In this document: positions 24,248-32,742 of the stretch, piece by piece
Numbering within the stretch: position 1 is the stretch's first letter
Layout of the letters: every line of letters starts with the position of its first letter
Assembly: GCF_010119195.1 (NCBI RefSeq)
Contig: NZ_WRXL01000009.1
Location: 50,960 to 114,959 of the forward strand
Direction: 5' to 3'
DNA from: Haloarcula salina
GTDB lineage: Archaea; Halobacteriota; Halobacteria; Halobacteriales; Haloarculaceae
DNA length: 64,000 nucleotides
Program-made: the position numbers and the translations under genes
The notes under the pieces: generated by a model
What the model saw: only the letters and a program-made list of their open reading frames with translations
Told to the model about the DNA's origin: nothing
The model's database searches: none

Positions 24248-24964
24248 TCACGTCGAGGAGAGGAACTGCGCGACCAGTTCCGCCTCGGCGCGTCGCAGTC
24301 TGTACGAGACCGTCGATCGGGGCGTATCGAGCAGGTCCGCGAGGTCGTCGAGCGTCGTCTCTCGCGGCATCTCGTAGTACCCCTCCTCGGCCGCGAGTTC
24401 GAGGACGCTCCGTTGCTCGGGCCGAAGCGAGACGGACGAGAGCGGATTCGTCGGCGACTCGGTCGCGTCGCTGAGGTGCTCGAACCGGAACGACAGCCCG
24501 TCGCGCAACGTCCCGCCGAGCGTGTCGTACAGCATCCCGACCTTCTCGTCGTCCTCCAGCAGGATCCGCCACCGCTCCGTGTCGCCGTGTCGCGTCACTT
24601 CGAACAGGACGCCGCCGGAGACGTACCGGTTCGTGATGAGCGGGACGGCGTCACAGCGGCCGATGTCGTCGACGTACGTGTAGACGACGCTGGCCTGCGG
24701 GCCGTCTTCCAGCACGTCCGTGTATCGCCGCCCCTCGCAGGGGCGGTCGCTGATGCTGAGGGCGTCGTACGCCTCCCCGGTCAGGAGCGCCGTCGCGCGG
24801 TCGACCACCGACTCCGGGCCGGTGACGCGGTCCAGTCGCCAGAGGGCCTCGTCGGCCGTCGAGCACAGGAACGCCGACGAGCGGGCCTCCGGTGTCTCGA
24901 TGAGCAGGTCCATCACCGGGTCGGCCCCCGCGTCGTACCGGATGTCGAAGACGAATTCCCGCAT
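24248..24964 (-). CDS. Bacterio-opsin-activator-type HTH regulator
   Basis: A 238-residue regulator. The first 170 residues form a haloarchaeal sensor domain, with Cys34, Cys76 and Cys104 (FLCST, RPCEG, GRCDA) that might bind copper or sense redox state. The C-terminal HTH_10 domain is SLRPEQRSVLELAAEEGYYE followed by TTLDDLADLLDTPRSTVSYR. It lies convergent to the oxidase operon and divergent from the 40-residue membrane protein, and a palindrome shared with the oxidase promoter lies in its own upstream region. Control of the copper-oxidase genes is therefore likely. Confidence 0.85.
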   Translation of the reverse strand: MREFVFDIRYDAGADPVMDLLIETPEARSSAFLCSTADEALWRLDRVTGPESVVDRATALLTGEAYDALSISDRPCEGRRYTDVLEDGPQASVVYTYVDDIGRCDAVPLITNRYVSGGVLFEVTRHGDTERWRILLEDDEKVGMLYDTLGGTLRDGLSFRFEHLSDATESPTNPLSSVSLRPEQRSVLELAAEEGYYEMPRETTLDDLADLLDTPRSTVSYRLRRAEAELVAQFLSST

Positions 24965-24969
24965 CTAGT

Positions 24970-24981
24970 CGAACCTGTTCG
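24970..24981. promoter_or_regulatory. CGAAC-CT-GTTCG palindrome
   Basis: A perfect inverted repeat 6 bases upstream of the HTH regulator start. It resembles the CGAAC/GTTCG half-sites reported for the haloarchaeal anaerobic regulator NarO, but the spacer here is 2 bases, shorter than the 4 bases I recall for that motif. Its position over the expected transcription start suggests repression. Confidence 0.4.
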
Positions 24982-25013
24982 CCCGCGGTTCAGTCAGTTT
25001 CGGTCCGGTGGCG

Positions 25014-25027
25014 TTGTCCTGCGACAA
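25014..25027. promoter_or_regulatory. Palindrome TTGTC-CTGC-GACAA, copy 2
   Basis: Identical to the 21394-21407 palindrome, including flanking bases (gttgtcctgcgacaagcgag shared). It lies 38 bases before the start of the 40-residue membrane protein and 50 bases before the divergent HTH regulator start, so it may control both. Confidence 0.55.
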
Positions 25028-25064
25028 GCGAGAATTCAGGCCGGCCCGGCGCGAACATCTTCGT

Positions 25065-25187
25065 ATGAGTAGTCCCACTACAACCGGGTCGATTCCGTGG
25101 TTCCTGAAAGTGATCATGATCATCGCCGCGCTCGTCGTGCTGTTCATCGTCGTCGTGGACCTGATCGCGTTCGCGTCGGCGCTGTAA
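25065..25187 (+). CDS. 40-residue single-helix membrane protein
   Basis: A short gene coding for an N-terminal polar part (MSSPTTTGSIPWFLK) and one transmembrane helix (VIMIIAALVVLFIVVVDLI), ending FASAL. Size and layout resemble small subunits of heme-copper oxidases. It has its own promoter region carrying the palindrome shared with the oxidase operon, which strengthens the case that it is a real, co-regulated oxidase-associated protein. Confidence 0.65.
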   Translation: MSSPTTTGSIPWFLKVIMIIAALVVLFIVVVDLIAFASAL

Positions 25188-25201
25188 CGCGGCTGCGGCG
25201 G

Positions 25202-25206
25202 TTTTT
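25202..25206 (+). terminator. T-tract after small membrane protein gene
   Basis: Five T residues 15 bases after the stop codon, preceded by a GC-rich stretch, a plausible haloarchaeal terminator. Confidence 0.35.
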
Positions 25207-25285
25207 CGGCAGCCAGTCGTATCGGACGTACCGCGCCCCGCCGGCGGTCCCGAGGCCGAGCGTGAGGGTGCGTCGGCGCATCGGC

Positions 25286-25969
25286 TCATCCCGATCGCTC
25301 GACGACGGTCGTCACGTCGTCGAGGACTCGGTCTGCGTCCGGGCGCTCAGTGCGGTAGGCACGCTCGACGTAGCCGTCGGGGTTGGCGAGAAACGTCAGC
25401 GAGAGGTGTCGGAAGTCGTAGCCCGCGGTCCGGTCGCTGTGGTCGGCGGCCACCCGGTCGAAGGTGATGCCGAGCCGCTCGCCGACGATTCGCCGGGCCG
25501 CCTCCGCGTCGGGCGGCCGCAGGAAGTGCCAGTTCTCGGCGTCAGCGTCGACGCGCATCCGTGCCGCGTACTCCCGGAGCGCCGCGGCGTCGTCCCGCTC
25601 CGGGTCGAACGTGATCGCCAGGAAGCGCACGTCGTCGGCGACTCCATTCTCGACCGACCCGTGCTGGACGCCGGCGAGCTGGCCGATCAGCTGGAGGCAC
25701 TCGGCCGGACACGACGCGAAGAAGGCCGTCACGACGAGCGTCTCGTCGAGCGAGTCGGTGTCGATGGACTCGCCGGTCAGCGGATCGGGGAGCGAGACGC
25801 GCGGGAGTTCCTGTCCGTAGGCCGGATACGGCAGGTCCTCGCTGTCGTACTGCCTGTCTGCCGGCGGGCCGAGGACCACGTCCTCGTCGCCGCCGAAGCG
25901 GGAGAGACAGCCTGTCAACGTCACCGTCCCCGCCGTTCCGACGCCGCGGAGTAGCTGTCGCCGTCGCAT
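25286..25969 (-). CDS. SCO1/SenC-family copper chaperone lipoprotein
   Basis: A 227-residue protein with MRRRQLLRGVG, a hydrophobic stretch and lipobox LTGC (Cys21), so it is anchored outside the membrane. The Sco copper site is present: CPAEC (Cys87, Cys91, the CxxxC motif) and a distal histidine in FRHLSLTF (about His188). Sco proteins deliver copper to, or reduce, the CuA site of oxidase subunit II, which fits the nearby CuA gene. The start at 25969 is set by the signal peptide; a longer upstream reading runs antisense to nosD and is rejected. Confidence 0.9.
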   Translation of the reverse strand: MRRRQLLRGVGTAGTVTLTGCLSRFGGDEDVVLGPPADRQYDSEDLPYPAYGQELPRVSLPDPLTGESIDTDSLDETLVVTAFFASCPAECLQLIGQLAGVQHGSVENGVADDVRFLAITFDPERDDAAALREYAARMRVDADAENWHFLRPPDAEAARRIVGERLGITFDRVAADHSDRTAGYDFRHLSLTFLANPDGYVERAYRTERPDADRVLDDVTTVVERSG

Positions 25970-26107
25970 CGATTGACGTTGGTCGCGTACGGTAGAAAGC
26001 GGTCTGGTACACCTCTGCGATCGGTTTCGACGGTCGCACCAGACGACGCCCGCCTTTCGACCATCGAACCAACGGACGTTTTGCCCGGACGCTCGAACGG
26101 ACGATAG

Positions 26108-28021
26108 ATGCGACCACGGCCGACGACGGGACAGGCGCTCGCCCTGACAGCCGTCGCTGTCGCCGCGCTGGTGTTCGGGGCCGCGTTCGCCGTCGACCTG
26201 GGGAGCGCGCGCCCGGACCCGGTCCCCTTCGACCGGACCGTCGAGCGCGGGATCACGATGGCAGACGCACAGATCGCCCGGAACCGGGAGATCAGCGTCC
26301 CGAAGGTCGAGGTGTTCTACTCGCAGTACCGCTACGTCGTCGGCTACGCGGGGGTCGACATGGCGGTGACGGCGCTGTCCGAACCGGGCCACGAACAGCA
26401 GTTCGGCTACCCGCTCGCCGTGTACGTCTCGGACTACAGCGACAAGCCGGTCCGCTGTGGCGAGTCGAACTACCTCGAAACGGACGTGCCGCCCGACTGG
26501 GTGCTCGCGAGCGACGCTTCGTACGTCGTCGACGGCCGGGCGCGCGTCCCCTCCAGTCCCGCGATCGTTCCGTTCGCCGACCGGGGGGACGCAGAGGCCT
26601 TCGCCGAGGACTGCGGCGGGCGCGTCGTCGGCTGGGAGCGGATCGAGAACCGCTCGTTCGACGTCGACGAGGCCGAGACCGTCCGGGAGCAGGTCGAACC
26701 GCGACGCGAGCGGGCCGCGGCCGCCGTCGAGGGAGCCCAGCGGTATCGAGACCGGCCGGTGTCGGTGGTCGTCGGCCGCGACGCGGCGACGGTACAGGCC
26801 GGCGTGGACGCGGCCCCGCCGAACACGACCGTCCTCGTCGCGAACGGCACGTACCGCGAGCAGGTCACCGTCGACAAGCCCGTCACGCTCCGCGGCGCGG
26901 GCGCGACGCTCGACGGCCGCGGGAACGGGACCGTCGTGACGGTGACGGCCGACCGGGCCGCCGTCGTGGGCTTCGAGGTGGTCGGAATCGGCAACCAGAC
27001 GGTCGGCAATCGGTCGGCGTCGGACTCCGAGGCGTGGGACGCGGCGGTGACGACCGCCTACGGCAACAGCGACGCCGCGGTCACCGGGCGCAACGCCTCG
27101 GGGCTGTACGTGGCGGACCTCGCCGTCGACACGCCCGCCAGCGGCGTCGTGCTCAGGGGGTCGCCGGGTGCCGTCGTCGAGAACGTCACGGTCGACGGGA
27201 CCGACGACTGGCGGGACGGCTTCATGGGCGTCGTCGCGATGCACGCGCCCGTGGTCGTCCGGGACTCCGCCTTCCGCGGCGGCCGCGACGGCGTCTACCT
27301 CCACCGCGCGGACGGGACCGTCATCCAGAACAACACCTTCACCGAGAACCGGTTCGGCGTCCACCTGATGTACACCTCGCGGGCGCTGGTCGCCCGCAAC
27401 GCGGCCCGCGATCAGGAGTACTCCGGCGTCGTCGTCATGACCGACCCCGCGGCCAACGCCGTCGTCGGCAACACCGTCAGCGACTCGGGAGCCGGTATCT
27501 CGATGTCGGGGTCCCGGAGCTACGTCGCCGACAACGTCGTCGTCGACACCGGCCGCGGCCTCTCGACGAACGCCGCGCGGTCGCTGTACGAGCGCAACGT
27601 CCTGTACGGGAACGACATCGGCGTCGCGGCCTCCACGGTCGTCCCGTCGAACATCGTCACCGAGAACGACTTCGTGGCGAACGAACGCCACGCCGTCTCG
27701 GGACCGGGGCCGCTGCGGATCTACACCCACGAGGGGCGCGGGAACTACTGGGGCGGGGCGGCCGACCTTGGCGGGAGCGCCGGCCCGACGCTGTCCCAGC
27801 CCTACTCACCGACCGACCCCGTCGACCGGCGACTCCATCAGACCGACGCGGCGTTCGTCCTTCGGGCCGCGCCCAGCGTCCGCGGCCTCCGCGCGCTTCG
27901 AGGGACGACGCCGGGCTTCCGCCGCGGAAGCATCGTGGACACCGCGCCGCTCTCGACACCCGCGAATCCGGAGACTATCGCCATGCTTCGAAACCAGACC
28001 CAACGGGAGGCATCGACGTGA
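26108..28021 (+). CDS. nosD: NosD-type copper-site maturation protein
   Basis: A 637-residue exported protein. It has an N-terminal membrane segment (ALALTAVAVAALVFGAAFAVD). The region around residues 100-200 includes a NosL-like stretch (PAIVPFADRGDAEAFAEDCGG). The rest is a right-handed beta-helix of repeated NosD/CASH type (VENVTVDGT, NNTFTENRFGVHLMY, ARNAARDQEYSGVVVM). NosD works with an ABC transporter NosFY in copper-sulfur centre assembly of nitrous oxide reductase. Here it starts an operon with nosF and nosY (GTGA overlap) beside a CuA oxidase, and no nosZ is present in the window. Confidence 0.9.
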   Translation: MRPRPTTGQALALTAVAVAALVFGAAFAVDLGSARPDPVPFDRTVERGITMADAQIARNREISVPKVEVFYSQYRYVVGYAGVDMAVTALSEPGHEQQFGYPLAVYVSDYSDKPVRCGESNYLETDVPPDWVLASDASYVVDGRARVPSSPAIVPFADRGDAEAFAEDCGGRVVGWERIENRSFDVDEAETVREQVEPRRERAAAAVEGAQRYRDRPVSVVVGRDAATVQAGVDAAPPNTTVLVANGTYREQVTVDKPVTLRGAGATLDGRGNGTVVTVTADRAAVVGFEVVGIGNQTVGNRSASDSEAWDAAVTTAYGNSDAAVTGRNASGLYVADLAVDTPASGVVLRGSPGAVVENVTVDGTDDWRDGFMGVVAMHAPVVVRDSAFRGGRDGVYLHRADGTVIQNNTFTENRFGVHLMYTSRALVARNAARDQEYSGVVVMTDPAANAVVGNTVSDSGAGISMSGSRSYVADNVVVDTGRGLSTNAARSLYERNVLYGNDIGVAASTVVPSNIVTENDFVANERHAVSGPGPLRIYTHEGRGNYWGGAADLGGSAGPTLSQPYSPTDPVDRRLHQTDAAFVLRAAPSVRGLRALRGTTPGFRRGSIVDTAPLSTPANPETIAMLRNQTQREAST

Positions 28022-28743
28022 CGGGCGAAACGTACCTGTCGGCGAACGAGGTCGGCAAGACCTACGGCGACGTGACCGCGCTCTCGGACGTGTCGCTCGA
28101 CGTGCCCGCCGACGCCGTGACCGGCCTCATCGGCCCGAACGGGTCGGGCAAGACGACGCTGTTGCGCGTGCTGCTCGGCCTCGAACGACCGACGGGCGGG
28201 ACCGTCGAGTACGGCGGGCCGGACGCGGTCCGACGCCTCGGCTACCTGCCCCAGCGGCCGACGTTCAGGCCGGGGTTCACCGTCCGCGAGACCATCGGGT
28301 TCTACGCCGACCTCGTGGACGACGACCCGGACCGGCTGCTGGAGCGCGTGGGGCTCGGCGACGTGGCCGACCGACCCGTCGACGGGCTCTCGGGCGGGAT
28401 GACGCGACTGCTCGGCATCGCGCAGGCACTGGCCGGCGACCCGCCCGTGGTCGTCCTCGACGAGCCGGCGAGCGGCCTCGATCCCGCCATGAGCGAACTG
28501 ATCTTCGACGTGGTCGCGTCCATCGCCGACGAGGGGCGGGCGGTCGCGCTGAGTTCGCACGAACTGGCGCTCGTCGAACGAACGGCCGACCGCCTCGCCG
28601 TCCTCGAATCGGGCGCAGTGGTGACCGTGGACACGCCTCAGGCGCTGCGGGAGCGGACTGGCGGCCCGCTCCACGAGACGTTCACGTCGCTTCTCGAGCG
28701 GGAGAGCGCGGTCGTCACCGCGACGGAGGTGGGCGACGCGTGA
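28018..28743 (+). CDS. nosF: NosF-type ABC transporter ATPase
   Basis: A 241-residue ATPase starting at a GTG that overlaps the nosD stop (gtga). It has Walker A GPNGSGKTT, signature LSGGMTRLL, Walker B VVVLDEPASGLDP and the switch SSHE. With NosY it forms the transporter that supplies a sulfur species or conformational work for NosD-dependent copper-site assembly. Its stop overlaps the nosY start in the same GTGA way. Confidence 0.9.
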   Translation: MTGETYLSANEVGKTYGDVTALSDVSLDVPADAVTGLIGPNGSGKTTLLRVLLGLERPTGGTVEYGGPDAVRRLGYLPQRPTFRPGFTVRETIGFYADLVDDDPDRLLERVGLGDVADRPVDGLSGGMTRLLGIAQALAGDPPVVVLDEPASGLDPAMSELIFDVVASIADEGRAVALSSHELALVERTADRLAVLESGAVVTVDTPQALRERTGGPLHETFTSLLERESAVVTATEVGDA

Positions 28744-29555
28744 CCCGCGCAGACGGGTTCTGGACGGTGTTCGTCAGAGAGGTCAGGGCCGCCATCCGGA
28801 CGCGGGCCTACCTCGGACTGCTCGCGGTGCTCGCCGCGGCGCTGTTCGGCGTCGCGCGCGCCGGCGGCGGTCCCGCGGGCGGGTACGTCCCGACCGTCGT
28901 CGACCTGCTCGTCGTCGTGGAGGTGCTCGTCCCGACCGTCGCCTTCGCCGTCGGCTACCGGGCCATCGCCGACCCGGCGGCTCGCGGCGAACTCGACGTG
29001 CTCGAGACCTACCCGCTCCCGTCGTGGGCCTACGTCGGCGGCGTCTACGCCGGCCGGAGCGCGGTCCTGCTCACCCTCGTCGGCCTCCCGCTCGCGGCGC
29101 TCGGCGTGCAGGTCGCCACGACCGCCGGGCCGGAGACGACCGTGTTCGCGAGCCACCGCGGGGTCGACTCGCCGTTGCTGTACGTCCGCTTTCTCGCGCT
29201 CACGCTCTGGTACGCGCTGATCGCCCTGTCGCTCGCGTTCGTCCTCTCGGCGCTCGCTGGTTCCCGCGGCCGTGCGCTGGTGCTCGCACTGGCGGGCCTG
29301 CTCGTCGTCACCGTCGGCGGCGACGTGGCCGTCTTCGCGGGGCTCGACGGCGGCCTCGTGACGAGCGAGACGCTCGGCGGCGCGCTCGCCATGACGCCCG
29401 CCGGAGCCTACCGCGGGCTGGTCTTCGATCAGGTGCTGTACGTGGCAGTCCCCGGGCGGTCGGCGTTCGTCTCCGGCGCGGTCGCCGTCGGCTCGCTCCT
29501 GTTCTGGTGGGTCGGCTCACTCGTCGCGACGGAACTCGTGACTGACACGCGGTGA
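28740..29555 (+). CDS. nosY: NosY-type ABC transporter permease
   Basis: A 271-residue membrane protein with six helices, beginning FWTVFVREVRAAIRTRAYLG as in NosY/ABC-2 permeases, with the conserved RGELDVLETYPLP element. Starts at GTG 28740 overlapping nosF. It is the membrane partner of NosF. The three genes are strictly coupled, which argues for one functional unit. Confidence 0.9.
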   Translation: MTRADGFWTVFVREVRAAIRTRAYLGLLAVLAAALFGVARAGGGPAGGYVPTVVDLLVVVEVLVPTVAFAVGYRAIADPAARGELDVLETYPLPSWAYVGGVYAGRSAVLLTLVGLPLAALGVQVATTAGPETTVFASHRGVDSPLLYVRFLALTLWYALIALSLAFVLSALAGSRGRALVLALAGLLVVTVGGDVAVFAGLDGGLVTSETLGGALAMTPAGAYRGLVFDQVLYVAVPGRSAFVSGAVAVGSLLFWWVGSLVATELVTDTR

Positions 29556-29561
29556 GGGAAA

Positions 29562-30089
29562 TCAATCGTCGTCCGCCGCGCCCCCGAGCGTCCCGTCGAC
29601 CAGCCGCACGAAGCGGTCGACGAGGCGGTCGGTCAGCGACGGCGTGACCTCGCCGAGCAGTCGCCGCGTCTCCTCCGGGCTGGTCAGCGAGACGACGACC
29701 GTCCCGCGCTCGCCGTAGGCCTTCTCCAGCACGCCGGCCTCGACGAGCGACGAGACGTGCCACGCGACCGTGCTGCGGGCCACGTCCAGGCGCTCGGCCA
29801 ATTCGCCGGCGGCCAGCGAATCCGCCTCGAGCAGGTGAAACAGCACCGCGCGGGCGGTCTCCCGGCGGGCGAACGCGAGGACGCGGCGCTCCCAGGGATC
29901 GTAGCCCTCGCCGTAGTAGTGGGTCTTTCCCCTGACTTCCTCGGCGACTACCTCGTCGCCGCGTCGGAGCTTCCGGAGGTGGTACTGCGCCTGTCCGGTC
30001 GCGATATCAAGGTCTCGCGCTATCGCGTTGAAGTGGACGCCCGGATTGGCCTCGACGTGGGCGCGCACCTGCTCTCTGACCGTAGACAT
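29562..30089 (-). CDS. Double winged-helix transcription regulator
   Basis: A 175-residue protein with two consecutive winged helices: NPGVHFNAIARDLDIATGQAQYHLRKL (residues 14-40, quoted in part) and AGELAERLDVARSTVAWHVSSLVEAGV (residues 90-120). This tandem form is common in haloarchaea. It is convergent with nosY, ending 6 bases after the nosY stop, and lies upstream of nosL in the opposite sense. A role in controlling the nos-type genes is inferred from position. Confidence 0.85.
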   Translation of the reverse strand: MSTVREQVRAHVEANPGVHFNAIARDLDIATGQAQYHLRKLRRGDEVVAEEVRGKTHYYGEGYDPWERRVLAFARRETARAVLFHLLEADSLAAGELAERLDVARSTVAWHVSSLVEAGVLEKAYGERGTVVVSLTSPEETRRLLGEVTPSLTDRLVDRFVRLVDGTLGGAADDD

Positions 30090-30160
30090 ACCCTTCTGGA
30101 CCGTACTAGTCGGACGCCACTAAACACGCTGTCGATAGTTCCCAGCGGCCGGGAATCCGC

Positions 30161-30730
30161 TCACATGCTGCCGACGAGTTCGGGACTGATGGACTCGGCC
30201 GCCAGCGTCTCGCCGCCGTACTCCTGGGCGAAGGCCGCGGCGTCCGACTCCTCGCTGAACGGGACGAGCGCCGGCCCCATCGCGCCCTCCACGTCGGAGT
30301 TCGCGACGACTGTCAGATCGTCGCTCGACGCGAACGTCGCCGCGTCCAGGTGTCGCGAGATGACCGCGGTCCCGCCGTCGGTCCGCACCTCGTAGTCGAC
30401 GACGCTGTAGTCGGTGAGGTAGGTCGCGTCTGGCGTCCATCCGGACTGCTCGTTTGCGAACCGGTGTCGATAGGTACAGGTCGTACTGCAAAAGCGCGCC
30501 GGCGGGTCGTGACCCTCGGGCGAGTTCTCGCGGTAGTACGTCTGCCCGGCGGGTCCCGGGTGCTGACCGATGACCATGCCGCACTGGTCACAGGACTCGT
30601 CGCCGTCGAGTGCGACGGGGTCCGCCGTCTCATCGGTCCCCTGACAGCCGGCGAGCGCGACCACCGTGGCCGTGCCGACGACGCCGGCGAGCACGCGCCT
30701 GCGCGTCACCGCGTCTTGACGCTCTATCAT
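30161..30730 (-). CDS. nosL: NosL copper-binding lipoprotein
   Basis: A 189-residue lipoprotein with TRRRVLAGVVG, lipobox LAGC (Cys29) and the NosL Cu(I) motif CDQCGM (Cys47, Cys50, Met52), followed by FCSTTC and the fold segment PALVPFSEESDAAAFAQEYGG. NosL supplies Cu(I) for apo-NosZ; here, without NosZ, it may supply the CuA or CuB site of the ba3 oxidase. The N-terminal RR and lipobox justify the start. Confidence 0.92.
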   Translation of the reverse strand: MIERQDAVTRRRVLAGVVGTATVVALAGCQGTDETADPVALDGDESCDQCGMVIGQHPGPAGQTYYRENSPEGHDPPARFCSTTCTYRHRFANEQSGWTPDATYLTDYSVVDYEVRTDGGTAVISRHLDAATFASSDDLTVVANSDVEGAMGPALVPFSEESDAAAFAQEYGGETLAAESISPELVGSM

Positions 30731-30789
30731 AGGCGAACCCTACGCACAGACGCCACATAGCGTTCTTGGTGTGACCGTCGAAACGACGG

Positions 30790-31110
30790 TCAATCTGCCG
30801 TTCGAGGGGCGTCGACCGCGTAGATCGCACCGAGGACCAGCAGCGCGATGAGGAAGTCGAAGCCGTGTTCCGTGAGGTGGTGGATCGGCATCGGGACGGT
30901 GCCGAGGACGGTCCCCACGCCCACGACCGACCGGACGACGAGCAGGCCGATCGCCGTCGTCAGCAGGACGTACGGACGCGTCCGGCGGCGGTACGTGCCG
31001 GCCGCGGCCACCAGGAAAAGCGACAGTGTCCCGAGCGTGGCGAGCGCGATGACGGCGAGCAAAAGCGCGGCCGTCTGGGGGCCGAGCCAGTCGCCGGCGG
31101 CTTCGATCAT
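30790..31110 (-). CDS. Haloarchaeal three-helix membrane protein (DUF7471-like)
   Basis: A 106-residue membrane protein with helices at about residues 13-36, 46-68 and 83-100 and a motif PIHHLTEHGFDFLIALLVLG with several histidines in the membrane or at its edge. Such His-rich helices occur in metal or heme proteins. It lies 60 bases upstream of nosL in the same direction and is a probable accessory of the copper island. Confidence 0.7.
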   Translation of the reverse strand: MIEAAGDWLGPQTAALLLAVIALATLGTLSLFLVAAAGTYRRRTRPYVLLTTAIGLLVVRSVVGVGTVLGTVPMPIHHLTEHGFDFLIALLVLGAIYAVDAPRTAD

Positions 31111-32161
31111 CTCTCACCCACCCGTTCGCGGTCGGGGGACGAATCGGTTTCGGCGAACGGACGGCGTCGATGGGACAGCCCGACGAACGCGTCTACCGTA
31201 CCAGAACGACCCCGTAGGGACAGTCGGACGGAAGCAGTTCGCCTCTCGGGAAAGCGCCACATCGCTAGCGAGCGACCGCGGCGAATGCTTCGAGAGGCAC
31301 AAATCCGAATTCATCGTCTTCTGAGCCCGATTGACAGACATACGGCGATTAAAACAAGATTTTACCCCCGATATAGGCGCATCTCATCCCAGAATAAATT
31401 TTTCTCGAGAGTTATCGACATGACTTATATTAAATTAAGAACCTCCTTACCTATATTCTCCAATTCAATACCTCTTATCAAATATACACGCCGATATCGT
31501 TTTTATACCCCTATCTATCCCATATCCATCTTTGTATTCCATTATTTGAGATGGTGGCGGAGAAGGATAGGTAGGTCGGCACCGCTATCGGCCGCACTAC
31601 TCGATCCCGTTGACTAACTCCTGTACGATTGTTATTCCGTCTGACAGCGGTCCCGAGTCGGTCGTCAGAACCGACTCGCTGTCCACTATTCTGAACCGTG
31701 ATGGTAATACATTATGTCTATGATAACAGATGACTCCCACGATCACGATCCAGAGCGGCGGACGGACACCTCCTGACGCCGAGGCTAAGCGGAAATTAAC
31801 GCGACCAGTCCGAAAGTAACGCGATATTAGCGGGCGACCTGGATCAGGTCCCTGACCTAGAGTTCCCAACTACTCGACAGAGCGACCGTCCTTGCGGAGA
31901 CGATCACTGCCGGCGCGCTCGGTGATCTCTTCGCTCGGTGCAAACAGTACCGGTGACCGCTTCGAACCGTCGCGGGTCACAGACGGTTCCGCTCTGGCGA
32001 CGAGCACGAACGAATCCATCAGGCGAGCGCCACCGAGCAGCGACGAGGCCGCCGGGCGGCCGCGGCCCCGAGCCGGCGACAGCGTCGGAGTCCTGCTCCC
32101 CACGAGCGATCCGGCGAGTGCCAGCAGAACGCCTTTTCCCGGTCGCCCCGTGGGTGAGTAC
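31111..32161. other. Gene-poor, AT-rich spacer
   Basis: About 1050 bases without a convincing gene. GC falls sharply at 31340-31550 (runs such as aataaatttttctcg and ttatattaaatt) and returns to normal after 31570. A 90-residue frame on the minus strand (31597-31869) is not supported by composition. A small palindrome GACCTG-GAT-CAGGTC lies at 31836-31850. The low-GC block suggests an old insertion or a strong regulatory region. Confidence 0.45.
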
Positions 32162-32503
32162 ATGGGAATCGAAAATTCCACAGGTGCGAGTGGCGACACG
32201 GAAGACAGCCGCGAACAGGGCGTGGAGCTCGGCTCGCTCGCCGACGAGTTGGAGGGGCACGACTACCCGACGACCACCGACAAGCTCCTCGACGAGTACG
32301 GAGACGCCGAACTCGAACTGTCGGGCGACACCCACACGCTCCAGGAGGTGCTCGGGGGGGTGGGGAACGAGGATCAAGAGTACGAGTCGGCCGAAGACGT
32401 CCGCCAGATGATCTACAATATGGTCGGCGAGGATGCGGTCGGTCGAAAGGGGTACAGCGATCGGGGCGGTATCACCGGCGACAACACCGACGAAACCGTC
32501 TGA
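32162..32503 (+). CDS. DUF5789 family haloarchaeal protein
   Basis: A 113-residue, very acidic soluble protein with the family pattern HDYPTTTDKLLDEYGDAELEL, LQEVLGGVGN and DAVGRKGYSDRGG (each quoted in part). These proteins are abundant and specific to haloarchaea; the function is unknown. The start at 32162 is preferred because the in-frame extension upstream is basic and Pro/Arg-rich. Confidence 0.85.
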   Translation: MGIENSTGASGDTEDSREQGVELGSLADELEGHDYPTTTDKLLDEYGDAELELSGDTHTLQEVLGGVGNEDQEYESAEDVRQMIYNMVGEDAVGRKGYSDRGGITGDNTDETV

Positions 32504-32742
32504 GACGATCCGCCGGCCGATACCGGTCGACGGAGGACGACGCCAGGCGACCGGAGTCGAGGTCCTCCGTGCGGCCCCAATCGGGGCCCGCTACCGGACC
32601 CTGGATCGAGCAGCCATCCAGGTGGATCAGTGAGTGAGAAAGCGAAATTCAGCCGAGGACCGATGGGCGCGCCGCTGCACACTGAATGGCCCCTATGCCC
32701 CGTCCAGCGGTTGTCACGGAGCGCCACTGCAGTCCGCGGCGG

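Noticed and set aside
25970..27730. Long minus-strand extension upstream of the Sco protein
   Set aside because: It lies antisense to nosD; the Sco signal peptide and lipobox fix the start at 25969.
21446..31110. A denitrification (nitrous oxide reductase) operon
   Set aside because: No NosZ, NirK or NorB gene is present; the oxidase has ba3 motifs and CuA ligands of a cytochrome oxidase.
31597..31869. 90-residue minus-strand frame after the AT-rich block
   Set aside because: No family, poor composition, and no promoter at a suitable distance.
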